From Hydractinia symbiolongicarpus (Eukaryota > Cnidaria > Hydrozoa > Anthoathecata > Hydractiniidae): DNA of 64,000 nt. The stretch spans positions 19,346,001 to 19,410,000 of the forward strand of contig NC_079884.1 of assembly GCF_029227915.1 (NCBI RefSeq). Reading direction: 5' to 3'. The notes under the pieces were generated by a model. It was not told the DNA's origin, did not search any database, and saw only the letters and a program-made list of their open reading frames with translations. Made by a program: the position numbers and the translations under genes. This document shows positions 44,721 through 57,339 of this stretch, piece by piece (positions within the stretch are counted from its first letter, which is position 1; the number at the start of each line of letters is the position of its first letter).

Positions 44721-45771
44721 TGATATTCGTGTTCCCGTAACATCATTTTCTAACTCAGCGGGGGGGGGGTCTGCGCAGAGACAGACAGACCACGGCTATA
44801 ATTATAAAGAATAGCCTACGCAATTGCTTGTGGTGACGAACTTTAAAATTATTTGTCTTGTCTAAACATATATGGACTAAGACTGTAGGTGGACTTGGTG
44901 TATTTTGCAGACCAGAGCATTTAAAATCAATTTCACTCACTCCCAAATTATCAGTCGCTCTATTCAAGAACTGTGTATTACCATCAGGTAAAGCTCGAAG
45001 AAAGGGTCAAAAAAAAGTGGTATTATATATCAAACTAACATGTTGCCTTACAGAGTTATTGTCTCGCTAAATCATAACCACAAGAAACAAGCGACTTTGG
45101 TAAATGCTTGAAAACAGTTAAATTTAACACCTTATGTTGACTTTAGCATTTTTGCACTGAATTTTATTAAAAATGAATGCAAACATTAGGATGGAAAGTT
45201 GTTTTGAAAAATGCTATGATCCTCTTTTCTACGACTTGGCATGAAAATTTGCTTACAAAAAGGCGTCCGAACAGGTAAGTAATAGACAATCACAACATGA
45301 CTATCCCGAAAAGCTGAAAAACACGTCGTTAAATCCGTTTCTATGACCTGTGTGTATATGTCTACTTTACACAAAAAGAAAAACATTGCTGATATTGACT
45401 ATATTAATGAACGTCTAACCACACGCACTAGTTACTTCACACCATGCAGTTGGTATTATTTTATGAAAGTATGGTTTCAGAAATGAAAACATGTCATAAC
45501 CATAAGACACTAAGAGTACAAGTACTAAAGCAGGGTTGACTATATAAGTGTATAAACTAAATAGTAAACAGTTGTCTCGCAGTACAATACACATTTTCCG
45601 AATTATGTGTTCTTTAAAATTATGTTGTTTTGACTTTAGGATCATATTCAACATCATTGAATTGGTGTGTGTGTAAATCGTTAACTTAACACGACATGCG
45701 AAAATGGTGTTTTGGTGGTATTAATGTTACGGTCAAAATCTTCTTTTTTATTAATTTTCTACTTGTACTAA
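44721..45771. other. AT-rich spacer
   Basis: A G-run at 44760 and short open frames without recognisable motifs. No gene seen. Confidence 0.35.
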
Positions 45772-45774
45772 TAA

Positions 45775-46601
45775 AAGCGGGGGCAAACCAGTCCAACCTT
45801 TCATCCAACATGCAATTTTTGTGATGTTGGATGAAATGTAGGACTGGTTTGAGTCATTTCAAAATTTTGAAAAAATTTAAAATTTTCAAAAAAGAAGAAA
45901 AAAATCGTGTTGGACGATGTTGGATGAAGTTTGATCGCCGTCAAACATTTCATCCAACATTTTTGGCAAGATCAAAGGAATTCTCTATCTGAGTTGCGTA
46001 AATTTTCATGTTGGATTGGTTTGGTGGTACTTTTCATCCAACATATAAAAATCCCGCGAATTTCGAACGTTGAATTTTTTAATGGAATGATTTTAATTTG
46101 ATGCGTTTCAATAAAAACATTACGAAGAGTAAGGGCGAGTCTTTCTTGAGATTGGTCTGTGGCCACCACAGTTGTTCATCTGACCCGATGATATCAGATA
46201 GGATATTTCATTAGGTAGGAAATATCGAAATCCCCCACGTCCATCCGAAACATTTCCCTAAATCCAAATCTGTCTTCGATCTTTAATTCTTTAATGATTA
46301 AATGACTAAAATATCTATTTTGTTCCCTTCTCTTTATCCACTCTCTTGTTTTTCCGCGGGTTGGTTTTTCATCGTCTGAATCGACGAGTTCATTCAGCAA
46401 CATAAGCAGCACTGCAGAATTCCTTCCGTCCGCCATTGTGTTTTTCATAAATGAATGAACTCTTTATCGTTCCAGTGTTTTTAAAAGCAGTCCCACAAAC
46501 CTAAAATTTTGCTTCATCCAACAAGCATTTTTTCATCCAACATTTCATCCAACATGGGAAAAAAATGTTGGATGAAATGTTGGACTGGTTTGCCCCCGCC
46601 T
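45775..46601. mobile_element. PIF/Harbinger-like element, shortened
   Basis: The left end A-AGCGGGGGCAAACCAGT and the inverse right end AGGCGGGGGCAAACCAGT pair as inverted repeats. TAA flanks both sides (45772-45774 and 46602-46604), the TWA duplication expected for PIF/Harbinger. ATGTTGGATGAAA and its inverse are repeated many times near both ends. Only the first part of a transposase remains inside, so it needs help from another copy. Confidence 0.75.
45972..46448 (-). pseudogene. PIF/Harbinger transposase N-terminal fragment
   Basis: The frame from 46448 reads an acidic start, REWIKRREQNRYFSHLIIKE, LKIEDRFGFREMFRM and DFDISYLM. After a frameshift near 46185 it continues TDQSQERLALTLRNVF. 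This matches the helical N-terminal region of HARBI1-like proteins (R-R...L...EL...D...F...F-R-M...F...L, then R-L-x-x-T-L-R). The DDE nuclease is absent: the frame ends in the inverted-repeat region at 45972. Removal of the catalytic part explains the small size of the element. Confidence 0.6.
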
Positions 46602-46604
46602 TAA

Positions 46605-46939
46605 GCCTCGGTTTCAAGCAGAGTTCAATTAGGACAAAATTAAAAAAACATGTTGTAACAGGTTGTTTGTTTGCACATTTTTTTGTTTGAAAAAGTTTGA
46701 AAATAGCACCGGTACATCAAAGAAAGTTAATTCGGGAAAGGTGTATACTTATACGCATGCGCAGTGGCAGCTGCTTTAAGAGGAACGCAGGAGTGAAGCA
46801 AGAAAAACGCAAGCCGTTCACACTTACACAAAAAACCGAAACCACACTGGCACATGTATGATTTCTTCATGCAACGTGTTTTATTATATGATCTTGTATG
46901 AAAATTTACGTAAATATTGCGACTACTACAGTACACGTT
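46605..46939. other. Spacer
   Basis: No gene seen. Contains GCATGCGCAGTGGCAGCTGC near 46756. Confidence 0.35.
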
Positions 46940-47960
46940 TTATAATCATCTAGTAGATAAAGCTCGTGGGAATATCCACTAGGGCAGAAGCGCAGATCCC
47001 GAAAAAATTGCAAAATTTAGTTTATTCTTTGACTGTATTGTGTATAGGTGGAAACGCTGATCGAAGTAATGTATAGGATCATATGTTTTCGACGAACACC
47101 TAAGAAGATATAAGGGGTTGGAAACGAGGTGGTCACGTCAATGTTTTTTCACCGCGTGGGTAACTACGGACCACCTAGGGCAAATATGGGTAATTTTCGC
47201 CAACAGTTATCGAATTCGATCGAATTTGCTCTTGAACTGAAAATTCTTTTAATGATTTACTAGTCTATAAAGTCCGTGGAGAAATCCACTTAGGCAAAAG
47301 GTCAATAAAAAGAAAGTTGTTTTAGATGTTTTGCTGACGTCAGCAGTGCAGTGCAGGTATAGAGGGGTTGAAATGCCTGTTAAGATAATGTACAGGATCA
47401 TATGTTCTCGACGAACGCCTGAGGAGATATCAGGGATTAAAAATTTTGCTGACATCAGCAAAGACCCGTCAAAACCTTAAAAATTTTTTTAGAAATTTTA
47501 TACCTGTTGCCTTCATCGTATAGATCTTGAAACGCTGATCAAGAAAATGTATAGGATCATGCATCTTTGACAAATGGTTGCAGAGATATTAGGGTTTGAA
47601 GGTTTTTTGATGACGTCATCAACCCGCCCATTCCGAAACGGATTTGGAGACCCTGGTTTGGGAAAATTACCAAAATTGGTCCTAGGTGGTCCCTAGTTAC
47701 CCACGCGGTAAAAAAATCATTGACGTCACCACCTCGTTTCCAAGTTATTTGGCCTCAAAGTTTTAAGTACACCGTAATGGCTTCATTAATTTAATATAGG
47801 ACATTGACGTTAAAGTAGTGTGATTGACGTCGCGCCGTAACGTCATAAAATTTAACATTTGAGACATAATTTTTTCGGCGACTTCAAAGAAAATTTCGGC
47901 GACATCAAAGGAAAATGAGGGTATGCACTATGACCGTCACATACACTTCGTATTATTATA
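46940..47960 (+). repeat. Dispersed repeat family A, several partial units in a row
   Basis: The unit AGCTCGTGGGAATATCCACT (46962), AAGTCCGTGGAGAAATCCAC (47270) and later blocks each go on with AATGTATAGGATCAT-like, GGAGATATCAGGG-like and TGACGTCA sequence. The end GTTACCCACGCGG-AAA-TGACGTCAC occurs twice (47155, reversed order in part, and 47695-47730). So it is a cluster of related, tandemly arranged units. Confidence 0.65.
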
Positions 47961-48129
47961 TAAGATTTCAAAATAATAATAGAAAGGTAATATAGATTGT
48001 TTGAAAGCCACACAGCAATCCTATGTTTTCCCGATTTTTCTTGTTCAATGTATATGAAAAAGAAAAAACATTATTCAATTGTTTATTTCTTCCGACGACA
48101 ACCTACGGGATGATTTGGATTAGAAAGCT

Positions 48130-49610
48130 ATGGGTGACATTCTGGCATTGAGAAATTTTGTAATGAAAAGTAACAGTGGGGAATCAACAAATCACAAGAA
48201 TGACTTAGTGCGAAACATCAGAGTTGTTACTGACCCAACAACAAAAAGGTTGAAAAGTACACCGTTATTACATTTAGGTTGGCAAAATTTCAACCAAAAA
48301 AAAAGTATGCAAGTGTCGAAAGAGCCGGCGAAGCTCAAAGTTTAGAAATGCAGAAAGATGCCAATTATTACTGTTGCCAAGAAACATTTCTTTCCAAATA
48401 GAACAAGTGTCCTTGGACCTGAAAATAAATTTGTGTTTAAATTAGCGAATTTCAGTTGTGACATAATTAATAAATATATCAATGAAAATTTTCCGCAGCA
48501 GTTTACGTTGGAAGGCTATATTGAAAAACACACTGACACATATACGACTGTATTTATTTTTAAAGGACAAAAATCTTTAGTGACTTAGTTGGTACCAGTA
48601 ATAATGGAGATGAGTTTTATGAACGACCGAAAAAAACTTGTAACCAATGTCATTTCAAAAATTGCCAAATATGTCTTAACTGCTCATTTGATGAAGAGAT
48701 GACCGGGACTGATGAAAAAAACACCCTTTGTAAGTGTGGTCGAACCATAGTAGATGGATATTGCTTGCCGTGTCAACAGGATTTAGAATTTCAACGTTCA
48801 TTGGAAATTGACCAAGATAAAGTTAATTCTGAAGACTCAAGTTCCGCCAATGCAGTTGAACTTGAAGATTGAACTAACAGAGGTTGACCTACGAAATGCA
48901 AGAGTTCGCAGATTTACTAGGGCACCAATTAGATAAAGAGGCACAATTGGATCACCTGCTACGCTATTAAATGACACGACACCATCAGAACCATCAGGAT
49001 CAGGCCCTTCTACACCATCATTAGTGCAAAAACCGCCCGGAAATGCAAACCATGGCAAGGATGAACATGAATTTGGAGGTGAGGAAGTCAATACGTTTTT
49101 GAAGAGTACACTGTACCAAAAGACCTTTCTGAAGCTGAGAAAGTCGGTGAAAGTTTTTTATTAGAGGCACGAGCATTGCATAAAGAGGAACAGGATAGAC
49201 AACAGAGAGTTGTAGTTGTTCAACGTGCAAAAGGACGTTTTTGGAGCATTCCGTTTCAACAAAACTTCAATTTATCATTACATAACTTACTGCTTAGATT
49301 CGCCAGAGAGGCTGCTGCCGATACAGGAGGACCCTTTCGTGAATTTCTGACCTTATGCATGACATATTTTGCAAATACTGGGATAATGTTTTTCGGTGAT
49401 TCGAGATGTATTGGATTTACAGCCGACCCTGATTTTGTTATTCAAAAAACCTAATTCAAACTTGGACAATTTTGTGGACTATTAATTATCCAGATTACAC
49501 GCGGTCCGGAATGTTTACATCCTGCCGTAACACGTGTTATTTATAACATTGATCCACCAGATGAGATTGAACATTGTGATGATCAAGTTTTAAAAATAGA
49601 TAGATAACAA
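48130..49610 (+). pseudogene. HECT-domain protein with zinc module, broken
   Basis: Five frames follow one another. 48130-48345: a start region with GWQNFN-like block. 48358-48588: KKHFFPNRTSVLGPENKFVF and a YIEKHTDTYT block. About 48569-48872: a Cys-rich module CNQCHFKNCQICLNC ... CKCGRTIVDGYCLPC, then EFQRSLEIDQDK, which resembles a ubiquitin-interacting motif. 49176-49454: FARE-AAADTGGPFREFL, the start of a HECT domain (D-x-G-G-x-x-R-E-F). From 49455 on: FKLGQFCGLLIIQ and RGPECLHPAVTRVIY. The catalytic Cys lobe is not seen. Such G2E3-like HECT proteins are common in cnidarian transposons together with SAM-like partners, as in 24787-25842. It cannot be active as encoded. Confidence 0.65.
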
Positions 49611-50064
49611 CTACGATATGCTGCTAGATTACAACATTAACCCTGCTGGGCGAGATACAGCTTCTTTTTAGTATCTCTTCACAATCGCCTACGTCATAAA
49701 TCAAAGGTCAATTCAGGAGAGGCTACATTCGATTGTACCATCGCGTGTTTTAAGTAAAAATTCGCGGAGCTTGCAGCCATCTTGATGAATGAAAATAACT
49801 TGGAATATCCTAAGACATTTGATGAAGCCGATATTTCGTACTTGGAATTGATACGTTTAACCGACAACATGTAATCAAACTGTTACTTGTGAAGAAAAAT
49901 GCACATGGCCGTAGACATTCTTCTACACGTTCTAGACTTATCAATGGGGAAAACGAACGATAACCTGGAGTATATAGTGAAGATCATATGCGGTATCTTT
50001 CTTCCAATTACCCTGAACAGTAGTCAATCTCCTACTGCGCAGCAGACTGAATTCTACTAATGAC
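49611..50064 (+). other. Possible 3' remains of the HECT pseudogene
   Basis: No continuous frame. A CTACTGCGCAGCAG palindrome lies near 50033 and is matched by ACTGCGTAGTAG and ACTGCGCAGTAG at 50588 and 50612. Confidence 0.3.
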
Positions 50065-50199
50065 TTATAAACCGTTTAGCCTGGCGCTACGGGAAAATAG
50101 CAACCGAGCTTGTGACGTCGTGGCCCGAACGCAGTGAGGTCCATTCAAACAACCGAGGTTGTTGTTTTCCCACGTAGCGCCCGGGTGAACGGTTTATAA
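50065..50199. repeat. Foldback element with TTATAAACCG arms
   Basis: TTATAAACCG...GGCGCTACGGGAAAATAGCA on the left and the inverse TTGTTTTCCCACGTAGCGCC...CGGTTTATAA on the right pair over about 45 bases around GACGTCGTGGCCCGAACGC. It is 135 bp in all. Confidence 0.8.
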
Positions 50200-51779
50200 T
50201 CCATTTAGTACCTGTTAGCCTAATAAAAAACATAGGAATTGAAGGATCTATATCCAAACTAAATCTAATACATTTGGATAAAAAATAATTTGACGAAACT
50301 TATTGAAGGTATTGCTTCCATATTTCTTAGCATAGCTACTTCATTTTTAGAGACTGTTGGTCCAGTATGAATTGATCTATTTCATCGTACTAAAAATCTT
50401 AAATCAATTAATTCAAAACTTGGATTTTCTTCAAACCTTTGACAGCGTTCAAATTTCACGAAAAATTGTTTACTTTTATGTTTGTACATTGTGGCCAGTC
50501 GCTGCAGAAAAATAGCGCCCGCTCACGTGATCGATATAAGCCAATACAAACGTCAGTTGTAAAGAAGGCATTACACTGCCAGGTGCTACTGCGTAGTAGA
50601 ACTTTGCCTACTGCGCAGTAGAAATCTCATTCTACTGATCAACATTAAATGGCAGATAAGGGCTTCCGTAATTATAAAGTGGAAATTTAGCAGAAAATGT
50701 TCTGTTCTGTTCGGTTCCGCGCAAAATATTCTTGAAATGGGAAATAGCCTAAGATAAGACGGCTCCTATTGCTCACTTCTCTTCTTGATAAAATCGCTTC
50801 CCATCTTAGTCAAAACACTTCTCTTATTTCTTCCGAAATCTTCTCTTCTCTTCTGTTCGAAGAAATTCTCTTTCACAGTGGGAAAAACTGCTCCTTCATG
50901 AACTCAAAAATTTATCAGACCCAATTCTGGTCCGGAATATTGATTGAGCTAGATTTTGACGTTTTTCACGTTTTTAAATAAATGACCGACCACCCTCGTC
51001 CGTAGGGCTTTTTGTCTTTTCGATATTTAAGGGATGACGGCATCGCTGGAGACGAGTGTCAATAATTGACAAAATAATTGAAAAAATCAAGAGGTGTTAG
51101 TAATTAATAGCTATCTAAACATTCTTTATAGGTAGTGGAGCATAAACTTAGGTAAAAATACATTGTGGTATTCGGTTTTTTAATAAAACTACAAATTTCT
51201 GAACTGACTGGTCATTATTCTTACTTTTCTATTGTTCTAAACAAAAGGCCAATCTGATATTTGATATTTTATCTAATATGATATAAAGCAAATTCTTTAT
51301 AAAGAAAAAGCATGTTGTAGTTCGCTTGGTGCACACTACCATAATTTTGAGGACTCTGGGCAGCCATTTCTTTTGCCATTTATCGTGTCTATTAATAAAT
51401 AAAACCATGAACTAACTATTCTGCTACTGATCTGAATTGATTCGCGATATTAATTCTATTTATGCACATGCACCGGGACCTGCTACAATAAAGCTGTTGG
51501 TAAATTAAGCACGTGTTAGCCAAGTATACTTCTTGTGAAACGGGGGAAAAAATACAGACCATGGATATAAATTTGCGGAATAGATTTTTAAGTTTAGTTG
51601 TAAAGAGAAAGTTTCGAACCACGTACAGAAAAGTGTTAAGTGCAAAAGAGAAGTGTCAAAATACAGAAGAAAAATGCGAGAATACAGAAGAAAACTGTTT
51701 GAATCATAGAAGAAAAGAAGTGCTTTTAAATTGGAAAAGAAGTGAGCCATGGGGCCATCGTACTTTAGAATAATTTAAG
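50200..51779. other. AT-rich spacer
   Basis: No gene recognised. The plus frame 51513-51773 contains three ATACAGAAGAAAA repeats, coding a lysine/glutamate-rich peptide without homology I can name. Confidence 0.35.
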
Positions 51780-52060
51780 AATAATACTGAGCCGCCACAA
51801 GTGATTATGTAGGCTATTTCTATATTAGATTCGCGCTTTATGAACATGTCAAACTTCACTTGTCACAGTTTACAGCGGAGTTAGGACACAAATCTTGCTT
51901 TATTTGGTTAAATCCATACTCTTGAAATGTGTAATATTTTTTCTAAATTTTGCGAATTTCAGGACCTTGGTGGGACCTGTCTTGATTGTTTTGCTGTGTG
52001 GGCGCACTGCAGAATGCCACTAGAAAATTTTAAATGCTGTCCGCCGGAAGTACGTATGCG
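51780..52060 (-). repeat. Dispersed repeat family B, reverse diverged copy
   Basis: GCCGCCACAAGTGATTATGT, CCTTGGTGGGACCTGTC, the TTTTCTAGTGGCATT stretch and the A/T context follow family B order in reverse. Confidence 0.5.
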
Positions 52061-52964
52061 CAACCAACTGATTTTAAAACCTCCCATGTAGCAGATTATT
52101 TTGTCTCCCTGTGAAAAATGACTTTCCCAGTGAAAGCAAACCAGTAACTTCTGTAGAGTCGAAATAAACTGGAAAGTTATGAATCACCCTATTTATTATT
52201 TACTCATATGGGGGAGTTATAATCACCACAAAAATACTAATATATGAATATATATGGTACTAGGGATAAAATACAGACCAGATTTGAAGGCAATATTAAT
52301 CCAGCAAAATGACGCCATTTCTCATCACCATGACGTCATCGAAAATTTTTGAAATCATTGATATTGATATTCACTCTACAAGTCTACCAAGAATCAAGGC
52401 CGTAGCATCAATTACACGTAAGAAATTCAAATAAAATTTAAAATAGGATTCTAGGGATGGGTTGCCTCATTTTTAACGCTTGTAACATCATCAACTTACT
52501 TTTTAGCTTGGAATGATTTTCCATAACGTTATTATACAAATGTACTTAGTTTCGTCACTTCAGCATAAGTAATTCGAAATTTATCGCCCGCAGGCACTTA
52601 TGCCCCAGCCCAGGTATAGTAAGCTTAAATAAAACCATTATTTGAGAATCACTTTGAAAATATTTAAGGCTCGAAAGGTACGATTCTTATGAAAAAGTGT
52701 TCATTAAATAAAAAGCAAACAAACAACAAAAAGACAAATAAATAAGTAAAATAAAAAACAAACAAATTTACCAGAGTTCTTGGAGAATAAACTTTAAATA
52801 TTTTAAAGAAATGGGATCGAGGAGGAGTAGAAAAGCGAAACAAAACAAACAAGATTCTGCATAAACTATCTCGCTATTAATAATGCACAACTATGAAACA
52901 TCGACAATGCGATAAAATACAGCTTATCATTTATGGTTGAAGTCTTGCGATTGAAACGTTTATG
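52061..52964. other. AT-rich spacer
   Basis: One CATGACGTCATCG palindrome (about 52328). No gene seen. Confidence 0.35.
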
Positions 52965-53227
52965 GTCTTAAATGGCATTTAGTTGACAAAAAAATCAAAC
53001 TTTTGTATCACCATCATGTTCAGCATACTGCTTTTGTTAACTGTGCCAAATTTTGTCGAAAATAAAGTAGTTTTAATTTTTGGACAAATTTTGGCCTAAA
53101 ATGACATTTAGGTAACAAAAAGTAAAAATTTTGATGTCACCATCATGTTTAGCATACTTGACTTGTTAACTGTGCCAATTTTGTCGAAAACAAATACCAA
53201 TTTTGACCTGAAACGTCATTTAGATGA
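52965..53227. repeat. Tandem repeat, about 122-bp unit, 2.2 copies
   Basis: TCACCATCATGTTCAGCATA and TCACCATCATGTTTAGCATA both continue into GTTAACTGTGCCAA-TTTTGTCGAAAA-type sequence and an ATGRCATTTAG start. A third partial unit ends at 53227. Confidence 0.8.
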
Positions 53228-55421
53228 CTTCCAAGTACTTACGGAGTTTAGGTATGAAGTTTAAATCTGTAACGTTGCAATTAACCATTTAGGACAGAGT
53301 TAGTTAGTTAGTTAGTTAGCAGTTGGAGACCAATACTATCCTCGCAGGCGAGATAGTAACAAGAAAACAGGAAGAGAAAGGGCGAAAAACTATAAAAAAG
53401 CAAAAAATGCTCTATGTTAAGTGACTAGTATTTTGTACCGACTAAATATTTTTACTGGCCCTGTTTGACAACTTTTTCTTATTGAGAAGGTATTTGACAG
53501 AGGTAAAAACATATGTAAACTGTGTAGGAGGGGTTGGTTACCAGGTTGGTAATGATTAACAATTATTTGCGATAAAAATCGGTAAAATGTTTGAAGGATG
53601 AAAATTTGAACGTTTGGAGCTACTTACATCAGGAAGTGGAATATTTTATTGAAGAATATGATTTTGTTTTTAAAATTTTTAGTAAAGATTGTGTATGGCG
53701 GATCCCAAGGAAGATATGTGATTTTAGCTAAACACCTTTGTGTTTTTCAAAGTAATTACTAAAAGGGCTTATGCTAACCAAAAGTAAGCTTCACATACTC
53801 TTCAAACTTTATTGAAAGCTGCCCTCCCACTTCTTGAACAACTAAATTGGAGAGAAACGTGAACTACGCATCACGAGACACGCTCCTGTATCTATGATTG
53901 AATGTCTTTTAACTGAGCAAAGTATGTGTTGTCGAAAATTTGTTAAAATACGTTTAAAACCCTACCTGCGAAAGTTTGGAAATTCCTCTTTCTTCAAGTT
54001 GTTACATGAATTTTACAGCTCCTGTTCTCATGAAGGATTGGACTTCTATAAAACAATCTTTTTGACGATGTCACGATGGAAGCAAAGTATTATGTCATGT
54101 AACCAGAGAAATCCATGAACATAAACAAACCAATACTTTTAAGAATACTTTCAAGAATGTTTCTTTGAATGAATTATTACTACAAAATTTTTAATGTAAA
54201 CACACAACACTCAACTCGCTTTTGCTAAAACGTGTTCTATTTACAATGCTACTATAAAACGTTTCACGCTCAATTTCACATAAAGTCGTCTTACAAGCTC
54301 TTATAAACAATAGGGACAATAGATAACAAGACGAGCCAGCTTTCAACTTAAATCGAGCCATTGAGACGTAAACATAATGGATTGCTTAATAATGACTATA
54401 TAATTCAACGCTGTCAATCAAAGGGGTTGTTTTATCAACTATATGAATAAATTGTTATTATTAAAGATTTTTGACATTTTTGAGAAATAACTGGCAAAAC
54501 GTTTTTGTTACGGAAGATTAAAACAACTTTTTAAACGTTACCTGAACCATTTATCTAGATAATACTCTCCAATTTTAAAATTAAAAATAAACACCCTTCT
54601 TCGCAGAGAATTTATCTGAACTAGTGCCGCTTATACACTCAATTGAAGTTCTGCGAGGAGAAAATATTTACGTGAGAACAAAGCTGAATCTAGCTACTAG
54701 AACCTCTTTAATGACATTTGGATTGTCACACGTGTTCCGTCAATACAGTCTTCGTAGGCAAACACTTTACACCCAAGAAGTCATCCCAATATAAAAACGA
54801 TTTAAAATGTCAGCACTTTTCATGTGACGTCATCGAACGTTTAAAATTTGTCCAAAATACCACTATCTGCTTAAAATTTAAATACTTTAGTTCTACAACG
54901 AATGTTAACATTCTGTTTAAAGTTTCTGGCAGCCAAATAAAATTTATTTAACATATTTCCCGGTTTTTTTACATAATTTGCAAAAAAAGGCCAAAAATTG
55001 CCCAAAAATACCATGCTTTTTTGTTTTCCGAAAAAAATCGGAAAATCTGGTTAATTAAGATTCTAAGACGTACGGGACATACAAATTTGGTATGCAGGTG
55101 TCTAATACAGCGTAACAAAAAAAAATATTCAAAAGTCTACCCTGTAGCATATCGAGTCACAAGTTGCTGCACAACTTGAGCATATAGCAACTACAGGCTA
55201 GAAAACTTTAATCAGTAAGCATAAATAGCTTTATAAGAATTCAAAAAATTCTGTTCAAGAGAAAAAAACAACAAAAACACCAAGATATCTCAAACTGTGC
55301 AGTTATTTATACAGTGTGCACATTTTTCTCAAAAGCTATTTGTTTTAACTAAGATTTCAAATTCACACTCTTGTACGAATGGCCAAAAAAAAGATACCAT
55401 GAGCCTAATTGAGGCTGAAGC
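53228..55421. other. AT-rich spacer
   Basis: GTTAGTTAGTTAGTTAG near 53305 is a short microsatellite. No coding frame or RNA gene recognised. Confidence 0.4.
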
Positions 55422-55450
55422 TAACTTAACTTAACTTAACTTAACTTAAC
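55422..55450. repeat. (AACTT)n microsatellite
   Basis: Six units of AACTT in a row. The cnidarian telomere unit is TTAGGG, so this is not telomeric. Confidence 0.9.
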
Positions 55451-57339
55451 TGCTACCTATAAAAAAAGGATGTAAACAGATAACGTGTGATGTTTAAAGG
55501 GAGTTTTCACTAGGTGAATTAAGCAGTGAATTTGTAGGCGAATGTATCTGATTTTGCTTCAAGACATTCGCCTGGCCGAAAAGTAGAAACGGTTCCTAAC
55601 ACTTAGCAGTGAAATATTATAAACTTTTAACCAATCAGAACGCAATTATCGGTATTTATTCTTAGAAAAACTCAATACTGGAAGGTGTCCAAGATAACTA
55701 TTTTGTTTATAATACCAAACCCCCTTGAATTAAATTCGCCAAATGTTTTTTATTTCTCCTAACTTTTTGACAAATATTATGTAGACTTTTATATCCTTTT
55801 AGCATAACTACAGCCTGAAAACATGTTCTTAGTCTTTATATGATAAACTGGCCACAATGTGATTTATTTTGCTATGTGTAACGGACCCATTGTTGCTTCG
55901 GACGAAGGAAAAAGTTTAGTTTATATCAGATTTTGTGCATCATAGAAATTTTCATATCTAGAGCAAAAAGTCAAATCTTAGCATACTCTTAGAATATTCT
56001 TTAATTTTGAGCCATTTTCAGCCTCGATATTCTTATAAAAATGAAACAATATAATAATGTTACAGCATACTTGCTCAACAACGGATACGGCGTTTATACA
56101 ACTACCTAGGTTCAAAGTATCTGCTGGAATGGTACCAGACAAGTTTTAGTCATCATGACATGCATGTTGTGAACGGCTTAAAGTTCCTGTTATCGAAAAA
56201 TCGCGCAGGGCTACACAGAGGCAGTAGACTTCCACAAAAGAAAAGGAAAGCTCTCTGTCTTAATGACACAAAAGCCAACAAGAGCACAGCACTAATTTTG
56301 TTTCATCGACTTATTTTTCTTGCCTATGAAAAAACTTGGCAGTAGGATAATCTAATACATGGGTCATATGGCATCCAATTAAACTTTTAATGTCATTGCG
56401 GTTGAGTATATTTCTTACAAACGAAAACATTGACCCTTGGTAAATTATTAAACCCATAAAGTTAACCTTTTTAACTATTTAGATAAGTGGGAGGTTCTAA
56501 CCTTGAAATATAGCTTTTGCATGGTTATAAAAATTACATGGAAACAAAATTTCATACAACTAGCTTAGTCCTCCCCAAGCCTCTGTCTCTTTCCAATCAG
56601 TAGATGATAAAACAATTAAATTTTTATGCAACTAACTCCAATTTTTAAGTGTACGGCTACTACTTTAAATTTTAAGGCACTTTATCTTTCATCATCTTTG
56701 TTCACAATTTTACAGAATTTTCCATGTAGAAACTGAGTTAAATAAACGAATGTATTATTAAAGTATTTTATATATTTAGTATCTTTATATATAAAGATTA
56801 TACATTGTATGTACTTTCCGTGTGCAAGTTGATATTGCTCTAGCACCTTTTAATTATCACAATTTAAAGGCTGATGTAATGTTGTTTTGATATACCAACG
56901 TTTAATCCATGCTCTGACTAACAGTAAACAGGTTGATGCTTTAATAAACAAAAAGGCCTTGATTTTGATTCATAATACTACACAGTGACATTTGTTGCTG
57001 TCTTTCAACTTATCTGTATTGCATGTCAAAGAAGAGGCCGAGTTTCAAACTATGATTTCTGCAGGAGACAAATCTTCGTCACGATGTCGCCCTTATGTTT
57101 TACCGCCGATAAATAAGAAGTGACGTAATTCAGCGCTAATCGAATTCCATCTATGAGCCGAAGGAGCTATTAAGAAATTAAAAAAAATTAAACATCAGTC
57201 ATTTAAATAGAGATAGTAAAATAACACCAAGAAAAGAAACTTACTACTCACAATCAACTGGAACATAGTGATTACCCTAGTGAGTGCGCTATTTAGCTAA
57301 AAAGGACTCGGTCATAACAAATCAGAGAGGGCGTTATTA
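55451..57339. other. AT-rich spacer
   Basis: No gene, RNA gene or repeat structure seen. Confidence 0.4.

Noticed and set aside
51513-51773. Lys/Glu-rich frame with repeats ATACAGAAGAAAA
   Set aside because: Low-complexity repeat without a known fold, not supported as a gene.
55422-55450. (AACTT)n as telomere-like sequence
   Set aside because: The unit differs from TTAGGG and there are only six copies.
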